Position numbers and translations under genes: made by a program | In this document: positions 7,697 through 15,436 of the stretch, piece by piece | Layout of the letters: every line of letters begins with the position of its first letter | Numbering within the stretch: the stretch's first letter is position 1 | NCBI RefSeq assembly: GCF_000422705.1 | Contig: NZ_AUGO01000002.1 | Span: forward strand, 248,001-312,000 | From: Flavobacterium soli DSM 19725 | GTDB taxonomy: Bacteria > Bacteroidota > Bacteroidia > Flavobacteriales > Flavobacteriaceae | DNA length: 64,000 bases | Direction: 5' to 3' | Notes under the pieces: model-generated | Databases searched by the model: none | Told to the model about the DNA's origin: nothing | The model's input: only the letters and a program-made list of their open reading frames with translations

Positions 7697-8866
7697 ATGA
7701 ATTCAATATATTTTACAGAAGAACACGAATCGTTCAGAAAGAGTTTTCGAGATTTCTTGCAAAAAGAAGTTGTTCCTCACATTGAAAAGTGGGAAAAAAC
7801 AGGTACAATCGAACGCTTTATTTGGAAAAAATTTGGCGAAATGGGCTTTTTTGGAATCAATTATCCAGAGGCTTATGGAGGTATGAACTTAGATTTGTTT
7901 TATACTGTAGTTTTTTTGGAAGAGCTTCAAAAAATTAAATCTTCCGGTTTTGCTGCTGCTATGTGGGCTCACGCTTATTTGGCTCAAACACACCTAAATG
8001 CTGAAGGGAACGAAAGAATCAAGCTAGATTATTTAGCACCAAGTATTTCTGGAGAAAAAATAGGTGCATTGTGTATTACAGAACCTTTTGGCGGTAGTGA
8101 CGTTGCAGGAATGAGAACAACAGCTGTAAGACAAGGTGATAAATATATCATCAATGGATCTAAAACGTTTATCACAAATGGAGTTTATGCAGACTATTAT
8201 GTAGTTGCTGCAAAAACAAACCCAGAATCTGGTAACAAGGGAATCAGTATGTTTTTGGTAGATGCCAATTTGAAAGGAATAGCTGCGACAAAACTGGATA
8301 AATTAGGTTGGAGGGCATCTGATACTGCTGAAATTGCATTTGATAATGTTGAAATTCCTGCAGAAAATCTAATGGGAGAAGAGGGAAAAGGCTTTCCTTA
8401 TATTATGCAGCATTTTGCATTAGAGAGATTAATTATGGCAATTAACGCTCATGCCAGAGCTGAATATGCAATAGAATATACAATAGATTACATGTCAGAG
8501 CGTGAGGCTTTTGGAACAACCATTGATAAATTTCAAGCATTGCGACACACAATTGTGGAACATGCAACAGATGTGGAGCATTGTAAAATCTTTAATTATG
8601 CTGCAGTTGCTAGATTAAATCAAAAAGAATATGTAGTGAAAGAGGCAACAATGGCAAAATTGAAATCTACAAAAGTTGCTGATGAAACCATTTATAGCTG
8701 TTTGCAAATGTTAGGCGGATATGGTTATATGGAAGAATATCCTTTAGCTCGTTTATGGAGAGATAGTCGTTTGGGGCCAATTGGTGGAGGAACTTCAGAA
8801 ATTCTGAAAGAAATTCTATCGAAAATGATCATTGATAAACAAAATTATAAACCTGCGGTAAAATAA
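7697..8866 (+). CDS. Acyl-CoA dehydrogenase
   Basis: A 389-residue flavoenzyme of usual family length. Signatures include GALCITEPFGGSDV (FAD and substrate contact), INGSKTFITNG, and near the C-terminus GGYGYMEEYPLARLWRD then IGGGTSEILKEIL. Acyl-CoA dehydrogenases remove hydrogens from C2-C3 of acyl-CoA and pass electrons to ETF. The usual catalytic Glu of the medium-chain type (EGT in IYEGTSEI) is Gly here. A Glu in ALERL at residue 243 sits where isovaleryl-CoA and long-chain dehydrogenases carry their base, so the branched-chain/long-chain arrangement is likely. The exact substrate is not determined. It forms a single-gene unit. Confidence 0.9.
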   Translation: MNSIYFTEEHESFRKSFRDFLQKEVVPHIEKWEKTGTIERFIWKKFGEMGFFGINYPEAYGGMNLDLFYTVVFLEELQKIKSSGFAAAMWAHAYLAQTHLNAEGNERIKLDYLAPSISGEKIGALCITEPFGGSDVAGMRTTAVRQGDKYIINGSKTFITNGVYADYYVVAAKTNPESGNKGISMFLVDANLKGIAATKLDKLGWRASDTAEIAFDNVEIPAENLMGEEGKGFPYIMQHFALERLIMAINAHARAEYAIEYTIDYMSEREAFGTTIDKFQALRHTIVEHATDVEHCKIFNYAAVARLNQKEYVVKEATMAKLKSTKVADETIYSCLQMLGGYGYMEEYPLARLWRDSRLGPIGGGTSEILKEILSKMIIDKQNYKPAVK

Positions 8867-8881
8867 ATCGGAATTAGTAAG

Positions 8882-8909
8882 TTGTAATCCGAAAATATGA
8901 TTACATTTG
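8882..8909 (+). promoter_or_regulatory. Promoter of rpsU
   Basis: TTG at 8882-8884, a 17-base spacer and TACATTTG at 8902-8909 form a consensus Bacteroidota promoter 28 bases before the start codon. Confidence 0.85.
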
Positions 8910-8921
8910 CACCCTTAACGA

Positions 8922-8930
8922 GAGGAGGTG
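8922..8930 (+). promoter_or_regulatory. Strong Shine-Dalgarno sequence before rpsU
   Basis: GAGGAGGTG contains AGGAGGTG, complementary to the 3' end of 16S rRNA, and ends seven bases before the ATG at 8938. Other genes in the window lack such a site. In Flavobacterium the anti-SD is known to be sequestered on the ribosome by a pocket that includes bS21, and rpsU is the reported exception that keeps an SD, allowing autoregulation. Confidence 0.9.
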
Positions 8931-8937
8931 TCATATT

Positions 8938-9132
8938 ATGTTAATTATACCAATTAAAGACGGGGAAAATATCGATAGAGCATTAAAGCGCTATAAAAGA
9001 AAATTTGATAAAACAGGAACTGTTCGTCAATTAAGAGCGCGTCAAGCCTTCACGAAACCTTCTGTTGTAAACAGAATGAAAATTCAGAAAGCTGCTTATA
9101 TTCAAAACATGAAAGACAATTTAGAAAACTAA
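8938..9132 (+). CDS. rpsU: 30S ribosomal protein bS21
   Basis: A 64-residue basic protein, MLIIPIKDGENIDRALKRYKRKF followed by an R-rich helix, the standard bS21 length and motif for Bacteroidota. bS21 binds the 30S platform near the 3' end of 16S rRNA. In Flavobacterium it helps hide the anti-Shine-Dalgarno. It is preceded by a strong SD, unlike its neighbours, and followed by a terminator that ends at the next gene's start codon. Order rpsU, recombinase, hpf, tRNAs, tuf matches other flavobacterial genomes as I recall them. Confidence 0.97.
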   Translation: MLIIPIKDGENIDRALKRYKRKFDKTGTVRQLRARQAFTKPSVVNRMKIQKAAYIQNMKDNLEN

Positions 9133-9155
9133 ATTAAGTCTTCTTAATAAATATT

Positions 9156-9203
9156 ACCGTTAGTCATCAAAGTTTTATACTTTTGATACTAACGGTTTTT
9201 TTT
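9156..9203 (+). terminator. Terminator of rpsU, ending at the recombinase start codon
   Basis: ACCGTTAGT at 9156-9164 pairs with 9188-9196, with further pairing of ATCAAAG and CTTTTGAT inside. Eight T residues (9196-9203) follow and the next base begins the ATG of the recombinase gene. Confidence 0.85.
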
Positions 9204-10097
9204 ATGGAAAATAACAAGCTGTCTTTTAAGGATTATTTGGAAAAGGAGAAAAATTATTCTCCCCACACTGTCAAGGCTTATTTTGATGATTTATTGGAAT
9301 TTGAAAGATTTATTCATTTAAATTTTGATCAACAAAATATTGATGAAGTCAATTATAGTCAAATCCGAAGTTGGATTGTTAAGATGGTGGATGATGAAAT
9401 TTCCAATAGTTCTGTAAATAGGAAAATCTCCTCCTTGAGAGCTTATTATAAATTTTTGCTTAAGGCAAAGCAAATTGCTGCAAGTCCGCTTTTGAAGCAT
9501 AAGGCATTAAAATCTCCAAAAAAAATCCAGATTCCTTTTTCGGAAAAAGAGTTAGATGATGTTTTAAATCATATTGCTTATTCTGATGATTTTGAAGGAG
9601 TTCGAAATAAGCTTATTATTGATTTGTTTTATGCTACAGGGATTAGAAGAACGGAACTTATTCATTTGAAGTTGAGTAATGTTGATCTTTCTGGTAATAC
9701 TTTGAAGGTTTTGGGTAAAAGAAATAAGGAGAGAATACTGCCGATTTTGCCAATTATTTCTAAACAATTTCGAAAATATATTCAGCAAAGATCTTGTTTG
9801 GAAGAGATTAAAGATTCTGAGTATTTTTTCCTGACGTTAAAAGGTATTAAAATGAATGATTCTCTTGTGTATCGTTTAATAAATTATTACTTTAGTAATG
9901 TCTCCGAGAAGGTAAAAAAGAGTCCGCATATTTTAAGGCATACCTTTGCAACTCATCTTTTAAACAACGGGGCCGACTTGAATTCAGTAAAAGAATTATT
10001 AGGACATTCCAGTTTGGCATCAACACAAGTGTATACTCATAGTAGTCTTAATGAGTTAAAAAAAGTTTATAAGAATGCTCATCCGCGAAATAAATAA
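9204..10097 (+). CDS. xerC: Tyrosine recombinase of the XerC/XerD type
   Basis: A 297-residue site-specific recombinase. An N-terminal SAM-like DNA-binding domain (YLEKEKNYSPHTVKAYFDDL) is followed by the catalytic domain with Arg148 (TGIRRTEL), His242 and Arg245 (HILRHTFATHLL), His268 (LLGHSS) and the nucleophile Tyr277 (TQVYTHSS). Xer recombinases resolve chromosome dimers at dif. I start it at ATG 9204, not at the in-frame TTG 9183, which lies inside the rpsU terminator hairpin. XerC versus XerD cannot be settled from one gene. It is followed 36 bases later by hpf. Confidence 0.88.
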   Translation: MENNKLSFKDYLEKEKNYSPHTVKAYFDDLLEFERFIHLNFDQQNIDEVNYSQIRSWIVKMVDDEISNSSVNRKISSLRAYYKFLLKAKQIAASPLLKHKALKSPKKIQIPFSEKELDDVLNHIAYSDDFEGVRNKLIIDLFYATGIRRTELIHLKLSNVDLSGNTLKVLGKRNKERILPILPIISKQFRKYIQQRSCLEEIKDSEYFFLTLKGIKMNDSLVYRLINYYFSNVSEKVKKSPHILRHTFATHLLNNGADLNSVKELLGHSSLASTQVYTHSSLNELKKVYKNAHPRNK

Positions 10098-10133
10098 TAA
10101 TTCAAAAATGTATAACCAATTAAAATATCGATT

Positions 10134-10436
10134 ATGAAGGTAAATGTTCATGCAGTTAACTTTACTGTTGACGGAAAGTTAGTAGATTTTATTCAAGAAA
10201 GAATGGATAAATTAGAGAAGTACTATGATAAGGTTGTTTCGTCGGATGTTTTTTTAAAAGTTGAAAAAACAAGTGATAAGGAAAATAAGATTGTGGAGAT
10301 AAAAGTTCATGTTCCAGGGGATGATTTTATGGTAAAGAAACAGTGTAAAACATTTGAGGAGGCTACGGAGCAATCTGCTGAAGCATTAGAAAGATTATTG
10401 GTAAAAAGAAAAGAGAAAGTCAGAACCCATATTTAA
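10134..10436 (+). CDS. hpf: Short ribosome hibernation-promoting factor
   Basis: A 100-residue protein of the HPF/RaiA family: MKVNVHAVNFTVDGKL at the start, VFLKVEKTSDKENKIVEIKVHVPG in the middle and a basic ending (LLVKRKEKVRTHI). It lacks the C-terminal extension of long HPF. The family binds the 30S decoding region to stabilise idle ribosomes in stationary phase. It sits 36 bases after the recombinase gene and is probably co-transcribed with it; a tRNA-tuf promoter begins 22 bases after its stop. Confidence 0.93.
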   Translation: MKVNVHAVNFTVDGKLVDFIQERMDKLEKYYDKVVSSDVFLKVEKTSDKENKIVEIKVHVPGDDFMVKKQCKTFEEATEQSAEALERLLVKRKEKVRTHI

Positions 10437-10458
10437 TATAAATTTTTTATTAAAAATG

Positions 10459-10490
10459 TTTTGATTAAAAAACAAAAAGATATACATTTG
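10459..10490 (+). promoter_or_regulatory. Promoter of the tRNA-tuf operon
   Basis: TTTTG at 10459-10463, a 19-base spacer and TACATTTG at 10483-10490 form one of the best consensus promoters in the window. It precedes tRNA-Thr by 38 bases. Confidence 0.88.
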
Positions 10491-10491
10491 C

Positions 10492-10519
10492 AGTCCGTTA
10501 GAAATAGCGGACTTTTTTT
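10492..10519 (+). terminator. GAAA-loop terminator hairpin overlapping the tRNA-tuf transcription start
   Basis: AGTCCGTTA, tetraloop GAAA and TAGCGGACT form a 9-bp stem (one G-U pair) followed by seven T residues. It is suited to ending hpf read-through. A transcript begun at the promoter 2 bases upstream would lack part of the 5' arm. Confidence 0.75.
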
Positions 10520-10528
10520 ATTGTATTT

Positions 10529-10602
10529 GCCAGCGTAGCTCAGTTGGCTAGAGCAGCTGATTTGTAATCAGCAGGTCGTGGGTTCGAGTCCCTCCGCCGG
10601 CT
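10529..10602 (+). tRNA. tRNA-Thr (anticodon TGT)
   Basis: A 74-base cloverleaf. Anticodon stem GCTGA/TCAGC encloses loop TTTGTAA with anticodon TGT; the T-arm loop is TTCGAGT. The acceptor stem GCCAGCG/CGCCGGC has an A-C mismatch at 4-69 and the T stem a T-T mismatch at 50-64. CCA is not encoded. Confidence 0.93.
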
Positions 10603-10645
10603 CAATTATTTGACGATGCGTGTCAAGGAAAACAATATAAAAAGA

Positions 10646-10726
10646 GGGGAGATACTCAAGCGGCCAACGAGGGCAGACTGTAAATCTGCTGTGAGAACTT
10701 CGCAGGTTCGAATCCTGCTCTCCCCA
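10646..10726 (+). tRNA. tRNA-Tyr (anticodon GTA)
   Basis: An 81-base class II tRNA with a long variable arm. Acceptor GGGGAGA/TCTCCCC, anticodon stem GCAGA/TCTGC with loop CTGTAAA, T arm GCAGG/CCTGC with loop TTCGAAT. CCA is not encoded. Confidence 0.95.
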
Positions 10727-10791
10727 CTAAAGTTTTAGGCTTTTGATTGTGGTTTTTAGTTGTAAAATCTACAATCTAAAATTAGAACTCT

Positions 10792-10863
10792 GCCGACTTA
10801 GCTCAGGGGTAGAGTGCTTCCTTGGTAAGGAAGAGGTCACGGGTTCAATTCCCGTAGTTGGCT
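10792..10863 (+). tRNA. tRNA-Thr (anticodon GGT)
   Basis: A 72-base cloverleaf. Acceptor GCCGACT/AGTTGGC, anticodon stem CTTCC/GGAAG with loop TTGGTAA, T stem ACGGG/CCCGT. CCA is not encoded. It lies 54 bases before tuf and is probably released from the same transcript. Confidence 0.95.
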
Positions 10864-10917
10864 CAATAAGTAAGAATTTGAACACTAATATATAACTAAG
10901 ATTAAAAATTAAGTAAA

Positions 10918-12111
10918 ATGGCAAAAGAAAATTTTAGTCGTACCAAGCCACACCTTAATATAGGTACAATTGGACACGTAGATCACGGAAAAACTACATT
11001 GACTGCAGCAATCTCTAAAGTATTGACTGAAGCTGGTTTTTCTAAAAATGCTGCAAAATCTTTCGATCAGATTGATAACGCTCCAGAGGAAAAAGAAAGA
11101 GGTATTACAATTAATACATCTCATGTAGAGTATGAAACAGCTAACCGTCACTATGCGCACGTTGACTGTCCAGGTCACGCGGATTACGTAAAGAACATGG
11201 TTACTGGAGCTGCTCAAATGGATGGAGCTATCTTAGTTGTAGCTGCTACTGACGGACCAATGCCACAAACACGTGAGCACATCCTTTTAGGTCGTCAGGT
11301 AGGTATTCCTAGAATGGTTGTTTTTATGAACAAAGTGGATATGGTTGATGATGCTGAGCTTTTGGAGCTAGTTGAAATGGAGATCAGAGACTTATTGTCT
11401 TTCTACGAATATGATGGAGATAATGGTCCTGTAGTTCAGGGTTCTGCTTTAGGTGGGTTGAATGGAGATGCTACATGGGTTCCTAAAATTCTTGAATTGA
11501 TGGAAGCTGTTGACAACTGGATCGAAGAGCCAGTTCGTGATACTGCAAAACCTTTCTTGATGCCAGTTGAGGATGTATTTACAATTACAGGTCGTGGAAC
11601 TGTTGCTACAGGTCGTATCGAAACTGGTATTGCTAATACAGGTGATGCTGTTGAAATCATTGGTATGGGAGCTGATAAATTGACTTCTACTATTACAGGA
11701 GTTGAGATGTTCCGTAAAATCCTTGACAGAGGAGAAGCTGGAGATAACGTAGGTTTGTTGTTGAGAGGTATTGATAAAGAATCTATCAAAAGAGGAATGG
11801 TTATCATTAAGCCAGGATCAGTAAAACCACACGCTAACTTTAAAGCTGAGGTTTATATCTTGAAAAAAGAAGAAGGTGGACGTCATACTCCATTCCATAA
11901 TAACTACCGTCCACAGTTCTACGTGCGTACAACTGACGTAACAGGAGTTATTACTTTGCCAGAAGGAGTAGAGATGGTAATGCCAGGAGATAACTTAACT
12001 ATCAATGTTTCTTTGTTAAGCCCAATCGCAATGAGCGTTGGTTTGCGTTTCGCTATCCGTGAAGGTGGTAGAACTGTAGGTGCTGGACAGGTAACTGAAA
12101 TTGTAGGTTAA
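10918..12111 (+). CDS. tuf: Elongation factor Tu
   Basis: A 397-residue translational GTPase that delivers aminoacyl-tRNA to the ribosome. GTP-binding motifs are GHVDHGKTT at 19-27, DCPGH (switch II) and NKVD. The effector loop [16 protein letters not shown] is intact, as are domains II and III ([19 protein letters not shown]). Length is normal for Bacteroidota. It is preceded by three tRNA genes and followed by a strong terminator. Confidence 0.98.
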   Translation: MAKENFSRTKPHLNIGTIGHVDHGKTTLTAAISKVLTEAGFSKNAAKSFDQIDNAPEEKERGITINTSHVEYETANRHYAHVDCPGHADYVKNMVTGAAQMDGAILVVAATDGPMPQTREHILLGRQVGIPRMVVFMNKVDMVDDAELLELVEMEIRDLLSFYEYDGDNGPVVQGSALGGLNGDATWVPKILELMEAVDNWIEEPVRDTAKPFLMPVEDVFTITGRGTVATGRIETGIANTGDAVEIIGMGADKLTSTITGVEMFRKILDRGEAGDNVGLLLRGIDKESIKRGMVIIKPGSVKPHANFKAEVYILKKEEGGRHTPFHNNYRPQFYVRTTDVTGVITLPEGVEMVMPGDNLTINVSLLSPIAMSVGLRFAIREGGRTVGAGQVTEIVG

Positions 12112-12129
12112 TCTATAAGAATATTTTTC

Positions 12130-12162
12130 AAAACCAGTGTCGTCTTGACGACACTGGTTTTT
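12130..12162 (+). terminator. Strong terminator after tuf
   Basis: A perfect 14-bp stem, 12130-12143 against 12148-12161, with a four-base loop and a 3' T-run. It ends only three bases before tRNA-Trp. Confidence 0.93.
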
Positions 12163-12165
12163 AAT

Positions 12166-12236
12166 ACGGGCGTAGTTCAAGGGTAGAATAGCGGTCTCCA
12201 AAACCGTTGATGGGGGTTCGAATCCCTCCGCCCGTG
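12166..12236 (+). tRNA. tRNA-Trp (anticodon CCA)
   Basis: A 71-base cloverleaf. Acceptor ACGGGCG/CGCCCGT with discriminator G, anticodon loop CTCCAAA, T loop TTCGAAT. CCA end not encoded. It lies between tuf and secE, as in many Bacteroidota. Confidence 0.95.
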
Positions 12237-12254
12237 CAATAAAACAAAATTATA

Positions 12255-12452
12255 ATGTCAAAAGTTGTTAATTACATATCAGAAGCATTTGTTGAATTAA
12301 GATCAAATGTAACGTGGCCTGAATGGGCAGAAGTACAACGTCTTACAATTGTAGTTGCTGTTTTTTCAATATTATTCGCCTTGGCAACTTGGGGAGTAGA
12401 TGAGGTTTTTGCAAAAGCATTAGCTGGTTTTTTTAATTGGATAAAAGCTTAA
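12255..12452 (+). CDS. secE: Preprotein translocase subunit SecE
   Basis: A 65-residue protein with the cytoplasmic amphipathic stretch FVELRSNVTWPEWAEVQRLT and a single C-terminal membrane segment (IVVAVFSILFALATWGV). SecE clamps SecY in the inner membrane. The short single-span form is usual for Bacteroidota. It begins 18 bases after tRNA-Trp and is followed by nusG after six bases. Confidence 0.96.
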   Translation: MSKVVNYISEAFVELRSNVTWPEWAEVQRLTIVVAVFSILFALATWGVDEVFAKALAGFFNWIKA

Positions 12453-12458
12453 TTTGTG

Positions 12459-13010
12459 ATGACAGACAGTAATGTGAAAAAATGGTACGTTGTTAGAGCG
12501 GTTAGCGGACAAGAGAATAAAGTAAAAGCTTATATCGAGACCGAAATCAGCAGATTAGGAATGAGTGATTATATCTCTCAAGTTCTTGTACCAACTGAAA
12601 AAGTAGTGCAGGTTCGTGAAGGTAAGAAAATCACAAAAGATAAAGTTTATTTTCCTGGTTATGTAATGATAGAGGCTAATCTTGCTGGTGAAATTCCTCA
12701 TATTATAAAGTCTATTACAGGTGTTATTGGTTTTTTGGGAGAAGTTAAAAACGGAGACCCAGTTCCATTAAGATTATCAGAAGTAAACAGAATGCTTGGT
12801 AAGGTCGATGAATTGGCTGTTAAAACTGATACACATTCTATTCCTTTCAACATAGGAGAAACAATCAAGGTTATTGATGGTCCTTTCAATGGTTTCAATG
12901 GAACGGTTGAAAAAATCAATGAAGAAAAGCGTAAACTTGAAGTAATGGTGAAAATTTTCGGAAGAAAAACACCTTTGGAATTGAGTTTTATGCAAGTTGA
13001 AAAAGTATAA
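12459..13010 (+). CDS. nusG: Transcription termination/antitermination factor NusG
   Basis: A 183-residue protein with the NGN domain (KKWYVVRAVSGQENKVKAYIE) and a C-terminal KOW domain (GETIKVIDGPFNGFNGTVE). It binds the RNA polymerase clamp and couples transcription to translation or Rho. ATG 12459 is used; an in-frame GTG lies directly before it at 12456. It is part of the secE-nusG-ribosomal protein cluster. Confidence 0.97.
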   Translation: MTDSNVKKWYVVRAVSGQENKVKAYIETEISRLGMSDYISQVLVPTEKVVQVREGKKITKDKVYFPGYVMIEANLAGEIPHIIKSITGVIGFLGEVKNGDPVPLRLSEVNRMLGKVDELAVKTDTHSIPFNIGETIKVIDGPFNGFNGTVEKINEEKRKLEVMVKIFGRKTPLELSFMQVEKV

Positions 13011-13080
13011 TTTTTTGTTACACACATATTATAATAACCGCATCAATCGCTTCCAATTGATAGATGTAAAAATTTAAGAA

Positions 13081-13521
13081 ATGGCTAAAGAAATTAGTAA
13101 AGTAGTTAAACTACAAGTTAAGGGAGGTGCTGCGAACCCGTCGCCACCGGTTGGACCTGCTTTGGGAGCTGCTGGTGTTAACATCATGGAATTCTGTAAG
13201 CAATTTAATGCTAGAACCCAAGATAAAGCCGGCAAAGTTTGCCCTGTGCAAATTACAGTTTATAAAGACAAATCATTTGATTTTGTTGTAAAAACTCCAC
13301 CAGCTGCTGTCCAGTTAATGGAAGCTGCAAAGCTAAAGTCTGGATCAGGTGAGCCTAATCGTAAGAAAGTAGCAAACGTGTCTTGGGATGTAATCAAGAC
13401 TATTGCTGAAGACAAAATGGCTGATTTAAATGCATTCACTATCGAGTCTGCTATGAGTATGATCGCAGGAACAGCTAGATCAATGGGTATAACTGTAACT
13501 GGAGATTCTCCTTTAAAATAA
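13081..13521 (+). CDS. rplK: 50S ribosomal protein uL11
   Basis: A 146-residue protein beginning [20 protein letters not shown], with the proline-rich linker [20 protein letters not shown] and the C-terminal rRNA-binding domain. uL11 forms the base of the L7/L12 stalk and contacts the GTPase centre. It starts 70 bases after nusG; rplA follows after seven bases. Confidence 0.98.
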   Translation: MAKEISKVVKLQVKGGAANPSPPVGPALGAAGVNIMEFCKQFNARTQDKAGKVCPVQITVYKDKSFDFVVKTPPAAVQLMEAAKLKSGSGEPNRKKVANVSWDVIKTIAEDKMADLNAFTIESAMSMIAGTARSMGITVTGDSPLK

Positions 13522-13528
13522 GAGAAAC

Positions 13529-14218
13529 ATGGCAAAATTGACAAAAAAGCAAAAAGAGGCTGCTTCAAAAATTGAAAAGAACAAATTGTATTCTTTGAAA
13601 GATGCTTCTGCATTGATTAAAGAAGTTGCTTCTGCAAAATTTGACGAGTCTGTAGATATCGCTGTAAAATTGGGTGTAGATCCAAGAAAAGCAAATCAAA
13701 TGGTAAGAGGTGTAGTAACATTGCCTCACGGAACTGGTAAAGATGTAAGAGTTTTGGCTCTTGTAACGCCAGATAAAGAAGCAGAAGCTAAAGCTGCTGG
13801 TGCTGACCACGTAGGTTTGGATGATTATTTACAAAAAATAAAAGACGGTTGGACAGATATCGATGTGATCATCACTATGCCGGCTGTTATGGGTAAATTA
13901 GGTCCTCTAGGAAGAATCTTAGGGCCAAGAGGTCTTATGCCAAATCCTAAGACTGGTACCGTAACTATGGATGTTGCGAAAGCTGTTCAAGAAGTTAAAG
14001 CTGGTAAAATTGACTTTAAAGTTGACAAAACTGGTATTGTTCATGCTGGAATCGGAAGAGTTTCATTTGGAGCTGACATGATTACTGAAAACGCACATGA
14101 AATTATTCAAACATTAATCAAAATGAAACCAACTGCAGCGAAAGGTACTTACATTAAAAGTATCCACATCTCATCAACAATGAGTCCTGCTATAGCTTTA
14201 GATCCTAAAGCTGTATAA
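13529..14218 (+). CDS. rplA: 50S ribosomal protein uL1
   Basis: A 229-residue protein with the uL1 hallmarks [32 protein letters not shown] and [14 protein letters not shown]. It binds 23S rRNA at the mobile L1 stalk near the E site. Its start is seven bases after rplK, indicating co-translation. Confidence 0.98.
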   Translation: MAKLTKKQKEAASKIEKNKLYSLKDASALIKEVASAKFDESVDIAVKLGVDPRKANQMVRGVVTLPHGTGKDVRVLALVTPDKEAEAKAAGADHVGLDDYLQKIKDGWTDIDVIITMPAVMGKLGPLGRILGPRGLMPNPKTGTVTMDVAKAVQEVKAGKIDFKVDKTGIVHAGIGRVSFGADMITENAHEIIQTLIKMKPTAAKGTYIKSIHISSTMSPAIALDPKAV

Positions 14219-14240
14219 TTGGTAGTTAAAAATTTTTAGT

Positions 14241-14735
14241 ATGACTAGAGAAGAAAAATCAATCGCGATTGAAGATTTAACTGCACAGTTAGCCGGTACA
14301 AATGTTGTTTATGTAGCAGACATTTCTGGATTAAATGCAGAGACTACTTCAAACTTAAGAAGAGCTTGTTTCAAAGCAGGTATCAAATTAGAAGTTGTTA
14401 AGAACACTTTGCTTGAAAAAGCAATGGAAGCTTCGGATAAAGAGTATGGTGATTTGCCATCTATCTTGAAAGGTAATACATCTATTTTCCTTTCTGAGAC
14501 AGCAAATGCACCTGCTAAAATCATGAAAGAGTTCCGTAAAAAATCAGATAAACCAGTTCTTAAAGGAGCTTACATCAATTCTGAAATTTACATCGGAGAT
14601 AACTTGTTAGATTCATTAGCTTCGCTTAAATCTAAAGAAGAGGTTATTGGAGAAATCATCGGATTACTTCAATCTCCTGCTCAAAGAGTTATTTCGGCTC
14701 TTAAAAACCAATTCAAAGACGAAGAGGTTGCTTAA
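14241..14735 (+). CDS. rplJ: 50S ribosomal protein uL10
   Basis: A 164-residue protein (MTREEKSIAIEDLTAQLAGT, then FRKKSDKPVLKGAYIN) that anchors L7/L12 dimers to the ribosome through its C-terminal helix. It starts 22 bases after rplA; rplL starts 75 bases further on. Confidence 0.97.
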   Translation: MTREEKSIAIEDLTAQLAGTNVVYVADISGLNAETTSNLRRACFKAGIKLEVVKNTLLEKAMEASDKEYGDLPSILKGNTSIFLSETANAPAKIMKEFRKKSDKPVLKGAYINSEIYIGDNLLDSLASLKSKEEVIGEIIGLLQSPAQRVISALKNQFKDEEVA

Positions 14736-14810
14736 TTCTTTTGAATTAAGTCAAAAAAACGCGCACAATAATAAATTATATTTTACAAATCATTTTAAAC
14801 GATAGAAAAA

Positions 14811-15182
14811 ATGGCAGATTTGAAACAATTCGCAGAACAATTAGTTAACTTGACAGTTAAAGAAGTTAACGATTTAGCAACAATATTAAAAGACGAGTAT
14901 GGTATCGAACCAGCTGCAGCTGCTGTTGTAGTTTCAGGAGGTGGAGATGCTGGTGCTGCTGCTGAAGAGCAAACTGAATTTACAGTTGTTCTTAAAGAGG
15001 CTGGTGCTTCTAAATTAGCAGTAGTTAAAGCTGTAAAAGAACTTACAGGTTTAGGTCTTAAAGAAGCTAAAGACTTAGTTGACGGAGCTCCTGCTAACGT
15101 TAAAGAAGGTGTTTCTAAAGATGAGGCTGAAGGTCTTAAAAAATCATTAGAAGAGGCTGGAGCTGTAGTTGAGCTTAAATAA
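14811..15182 (+). CDS. rplL: 50S ribosomal protein bL12 (L7/L12)
   Basis: A 123-residue acidic protein with an N-terminal dimer domain ([20 protein letters not shown]), an alanine/glycine hinge ([20 protein letters not shown]) and the C-terminal factor-binding domain ([17 protein letters not shown]). It recruits translational GTPases. A structured hairpin with a T-run lies in the 254-base gap before rpoB. Confidence 0.98.
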   Translation: MADLKQFAEQLVNLTVKEVNDLATILKDEYGIEPAAAAVVVSGGGDAGAAAEEQTEFTVVLKEAGASKLAVVKAVKELTGLGLKEAKDLVDGAPANVKEGVSKDEAEGLKKSLEEAGAVVELK

Positions 15183-15203
15183 TACTACCAGTTTTTGAAA
15201 CAA

Positions 15204-15245
15204 GGTTTAGGTCTTGGACATGTTCCAATGGCCTAAACCATTTTT
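15204..15245 (+). terminator. Attenuator-like hairpin between rplL and rpoB
   Basis: GGTTTAGG at 15204-15211 pairs with 15232-15239, enclosing TTGGA/TCCAA (15214-15218 with 15224-15228). Five T residues follow. It could end part of the ribosomal-protein transcripts before rpoB. The remaining 15246-15436 stretch is AT-rich with no promoter I can name. Confidence 0.7.
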
Positions 15246-15436
15246 CGTATAATAAAATTATATCCAGTTTTATTAGTATTCAGTTAAAACGAAAAAGCTT
15301 TTAATCAATACGAAGAAATAAATAAACTCCTACTTTGGTTTATTTTTAAAGATGTATTGTTTTTAAAATAAAGTATGGATTACTTACTGCTTAAACGCAA
15401 AAAACTACTTTTTTTTAATCAAAATTTTGTCCATTG

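Noticed and set aside
11436..11807. 123-codon frame antisense to tuf
   Set aside because: It is a shadow of the codon usage of a highly conserved gene, with low-complexity composition.
15246..15436. A clear promoter for rpoB
   Set aside because: Several TA-rich stretches exist (for example TACTTTGG and TACTTTTT), but none matches TAnnTTTG with a properly spaced TTG.
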